Positions 5,032 to 7,622 of a stretch of DNA of 7,622 bases are shown here, piece by piece. The notes beneath the pieces were generated by a model. The model had not been told where the DNA came from, did no database searches, and was given only the letters and a program-made list of their open reading frames with translations. Each line of letters begins with the position of its first letter. The first letter of the stretch is position 1. The stretch comes from Chitinophagaceae bacterium UBA2791 (lineage in GTDB: Bacteria; Bacteroidota; Bacteroidia; Chitinophagales; Chitinophagaceae): the NCBI GenBank assembly GCA_002352105.1, contig DEHV01000019.1, positions 50,302 to 57,923 on the forward strand, read 5' to 3'. The position numbers were made by a program, and so were the translations under genes.

Positions 5032-7622
5032 ATGCAGCGGAAATGTATGCCCAGCCTAATATTGCTGGTTTTTGTTTTGTTTGCGGTTTCCTCTCTCCAA
5101 GCTCAGGAAACAACGGATACGCTACCCGGTTCAATAGATCCTCATTTAATAGAACTGTCCAACTCAAAAATACCCAGGGAGTACGCTATCGGCGGCATTA
5201 AAATTACCGGAACCAAATACCTCGATGAACAATTGCTGGTATCCATCTCCGGTATAAATGTAGGCGATAAAGTAATGATCCCCGGAGGCGATGCCTTTAG
5301 CAAGGCGATTCATAATCTCTGGAAGCAGAACCTGTTTGCCAACGTCCAGATCTATTTCACCAAACTCGAGGCCGGAAATGTTTTTATCGAGATACATGTT
5401 ACCGAAAGACCGCGGCTGGCCAAGCATTTTTTCAGGGGCGTGCGTAAATCCGACGCCGATGAGCTGGAGAAAAAAACAGGTCTTGTTTCCGGCAGGGTGG
5501 TCACGGAGAACGTTAAACGCCGCGCAGTGGAAGCTATAGAGAAATTTTATACGGAGAAGGGATTCCAGAGCGCCGCTGTTCGCGTGGAAGAACAACCTGC
5601 TCCCAATATGGCTAATTCTGTGAACGTCATCTTTAACATCAACAGGGGCGATAAGGTCAGGATCGGCGATATCAACTTTTATGGCAATTCCCATGTTCCC
5701 GACCTGAAGCTGAAAAAACAGATGAAGGGCACCAAGGAAAAATCGAGGCTTACCCTCTATCCCGTCGAGTCAAAAAGCGTGTATGGCGAGAGCTCCCGGC
5801 CCAGCTTTAAAGAATACCTGGCAGATGCGGGCTTCCTGTCGCTGACCAAAACCAAGGAATACCTTGATCCTTATTTCCGTTTTAAATTATTCAGTTCCGC
5901 AAAATTCAATGAAACCAAATACGGCGAGGACAAAAACAAGATCCTCCAGTATTTTAACTCCCTGGGCTACCGCGACGCCGCCATTGAAGCGGATACGCAA
6001 TACCTGGACAACAAGGGAAATCTTAAGGTAGACCTGAAAGTGAGCGAGGGCAGCCGCTACTATTTCGGAAATATCGGGTGGAAGGGCAATACCCGCTATT
6101 CGGATTCCGTATTGTCGCTGATCCTGGGCATCAAAAAAGGAGATGTCTATAATATCGAAACCCTGAATAAAAAACTGGGCAAGGAGCTTACGCAGGAAGG
6201 CGGCGATATCAGCGGGCTGTACCAGGACGACGGTTATTTGTTCTTCCAGATCAACCCTGTTGAAACGGCGGTATATAATGATACCATCGATTTTGACATC
6301 AATATTATCGAAGGTCCCCAGGCGACCATAAAAAACATTACTATTTCAGGTAATGAAAAAACCAAGGAGCACGTGGTCAGAAGGGAGATCAGGACCCTGC
6401 CCGGCGAAAAATTCAGCCGCAGCGATCTTATCCGGTCGCAACGTGAGATCTCCCAGCTTGGCTTTTTCAACCAGGAAAAAATAGGCATCAACCCGGTTCC
6501 CAACCCCGACGACGGCACCGTGGACATCCAATACACCGTTGAAGAAAAATCTTCCGACCAGTTGGAACTTTCTGCCGGATGGGGAGGCGGCATCGGCCTT
6601 ACCGGGACCCTCGGCGTTTCTTTCAATAATTTCTCTATCAATAATATCTGGAATAAAAAAGCCTGGGATCCCCTGCCGACAGGCGACGGACAGAAACTGA
6701 GCATGCGTATCCAGTCAAACGGCCGCGCCTACCAGTCGTACAATTTCTCCTTTACCGAACCCTGGTTAGGCGGTAAAAAAAGAAATTCGCTGACCTTAAG
6801 CGTGTATAAAAGCGTTTTCAGAACCGGCGGCATCGATTATTTTACCGGGAGATATTTTTTCAGCGATACCAATCGCCTGAAAAACTTCGGGGCTACCATT
6901 TCCCTGGGAAAACAGCTGAAATGGCCGGATGACTATTTCACTCTTGTCTACTCCCTCAATTATACCCAGTATAAACTGATCAATTACCCGCTGTTCACCC
7001 AGAATTTCAGGAATGGCGTATCCAATAATGTGAACTTGAAATTCGCGCTCAGCCGCAACTCAGCCGGGCCCAATCCCATTTTCCCTACACAGGGATCCAG
7101 CTTTTTGTTAAGCGGACAGTTCACCCCGCCCTATTCGTTGTTTAATAAAAACATAGACAACCAGGCCAGCTTTAAACTGCCGGAGTTCCACAAATGGCGA
7201 TTCAACGGCGAATGGTATATGCCGATCGGAAAACCGCTCGGCGCGGACAAAAGCAGGCAGTTTGTGCTAAAAGCCGCGGCGAAATACGGTTTCATGGGCA
7301 GGTACAACAACAAACTGGAATTCTCGCCTTTCGAGCGGTTCCAGTTGGGCGATGCGGGGCTAGCCAACGGCAATTATATCCTGGGATACGATATCATCGC
7401 GCACAGGGGATACCCGGTTTACGAGAACTCCAACCCCAAAATAAATCCCGACCAGCAGAATGCCAGCCAGTTCTTTACCATCTTTAATAAATACCAGCTG
7501 GAGCTCCGGTTTCCCTTTACCACCAACCCCAGCAGCACGATCTTCGGCATGGCCTGGTTTGAGGCCGCAAACGGATGGTATGACTATAAGTCGTACAACC
7601 CCTTCCGCTTACGCCGAAGCGC
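5032..7622 (+). CDS. bamA: Outer-membrane protein assembly factor BamA (3' end cut by window)
   Basis: This is the central subunit of the BAM machine, which folds and inserts beta-barrel proteins into the outer membrane. The frame is open from ATG 5032 to the right edge: 863 full codons, no stop. A signal peptide covers about residues 1-24, ending SSLQA before Gln25. Five POTRA domains follow at roughly 51-126 (YAIGGIKITGTKYLDEQLL), 128-206, 208-338, 343-428 (FGNIGWKGNTRYSD) and 431-505 (ATIKNITISGNEKTKEHVV). POTRA3 carries a long insertion at about 234-295. The barrel begins near 508 (QLELSAGWGGGIGLTG). SFTEPWLGG at 573-581 is a typical BamA strand, and HRGYPVY, with Arg792-Gly793, is the loop-6 RG(F/Y) motif. 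The visible part stops at YNPFRLRRS, so I estimate 50-70 residues, including the C-terminal signal strand, lie beyond the edge. ATG 5047 is a less likely alternative start. In this phylum one or more OmpH/Skp chaperone genes often follow, outside this window. Confidence 0.96.
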   Translation, partial: MQRKCMPSLILLVFVLFAVSSLQAQETTDTLPGSIDPHLIELSNSKIPREYAIGGIKITGTKYLDEQLLVSISGINVGDKVMIPGGDAFSKAIHNLWKQNLFANVQIYFTKLEAGNVFIEIHVTERPRLAKHFFRGVRKSDADELEKKTGLVSGRVVTENVKRRAVEAIEKFYTEKGFQSAAVRVEEQPAPNMANSVNVIFNINRGDKVRIGDINFYGNSHVPDLKLKKQMKGTKEKSRLTLYPVESKSVYGESSRPSFKEYLADAGFLSLTKTKEYLDPYFRFKLFSSAKFNETKYGEDKNKILQYFNSLGYRDAAIEADTQYLDNKGNLKVDLKVSEGSRYYFGNIGWKGNTRYSDSVLSLILGIKKGDVYNIETLNKKLGKELTQEGGDISGLYQDDGYLFFQINPVETAVYNDTIDFDINIIEGPQATIKNITISGNEKTKEHVVRREIRTLPGEKFSRSDLIRSQREISQLGFFNQEKIGINPVPNPDDGTVDIQYTVEEKSSDQLELSAGWGGGIGLTGTLGVSFNNFSINNIWNKKAWDPLPTGDGQKLSMRIQSNGRAYQSYNFSFTEPWLGGKKRNSLTLSVYKSVFRTGGIDYFTGRYFFSDTNRLKNFGATISLGKQLKWPDDYFTLVYSLNYTQYKLINYPLFTQNFRNGVSNNVNLKFALSRNSAGPNPIFPTQGSSFLLSGQFTPPYSLFNKNIDNQASFKLPEFHKWRFNGEWYMPIGKPLGADKSRQFVLKAAAKYGFMGRYNNKLEFSPFERFQLGDAGLANGNYILGYDIIAHRGYPVYENSNPKINPDQQNASQFFTIFNKYQLELRFPFTTNPSSTIFGMAWFEAANGWYDYKSYNPFRLRRS

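Overview
The window looks like a stretch of ordinary core chromosome from a member of the Bacteroidota, most likely of the Chitinophagaceae type. Four things point that way: the Bacteroidetes-specific families (a CBS/ACT-like protein and a DUF6089-type outer-membrane protein), the gene order nadK, DUF6089, uppS, bamA, the general lack of Shine-Dalgarno sequences, and a TTG...TAnnTTTG-type promoter in front of uppS. The taxonomic call rests on gene family and synteny recall, not on a database search.

All six genes lie on the + strand. Bases 1-588 hold the 3' part of a CBS-domain gene whose start lies outside the window. Bases 641-2074 encode an outer-membrane protein of the Omp85 (BamA/TamA) superfamily with one recognisable POTRA domain. 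Bases 2150-3028 encode NAD kinase. A 186-bp gap follows, with a candidate intrinsic terminator. Bases 3215-4072 encode a secreted DUF6089-like beta-barrel protein. Bases 4163-4930 encode isoprenyl (undecaprenyl) diphosphate synthase, preceded by the best promoter candidate in the window. From 5032 to the right edge runs a large open frame encoding BamA, with signal peptide, five POTRA domains and most of the barrel; its last strands are cut off by the window end.

The common theme is building the envelope. UppS makes the C55 carrier lipid precursor needed for peptidoglycan and surface polysaccharides. BamA inserts beta-barrel proteins into the outer membrane. The Omp85-like protein and the DUF6089 protein are themselves predicted barrels that would need BamA. 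NAD kinase supplies NADP for biosynthesis, and the CBS/ACT-like protein is probably a small ligand-sensing regulator. The first three genes (gaps of 52 and 75 bp) plausibly form one transcript. The DUF6089 gene and uppS may start from their own promoters.

I found no mobile element, CRISPR array, tRNA, rRNA, prophage or defence system, and no clear sign of horizontal transfer. The points most worth a second look are the uncharacterised Omp85-like protein beside nadK, the insertion in POTRA3 of BamA, and the terminator/start junction in the nadK-DUF6089 gap. I see no convincing evidence of a previously undescribed system.
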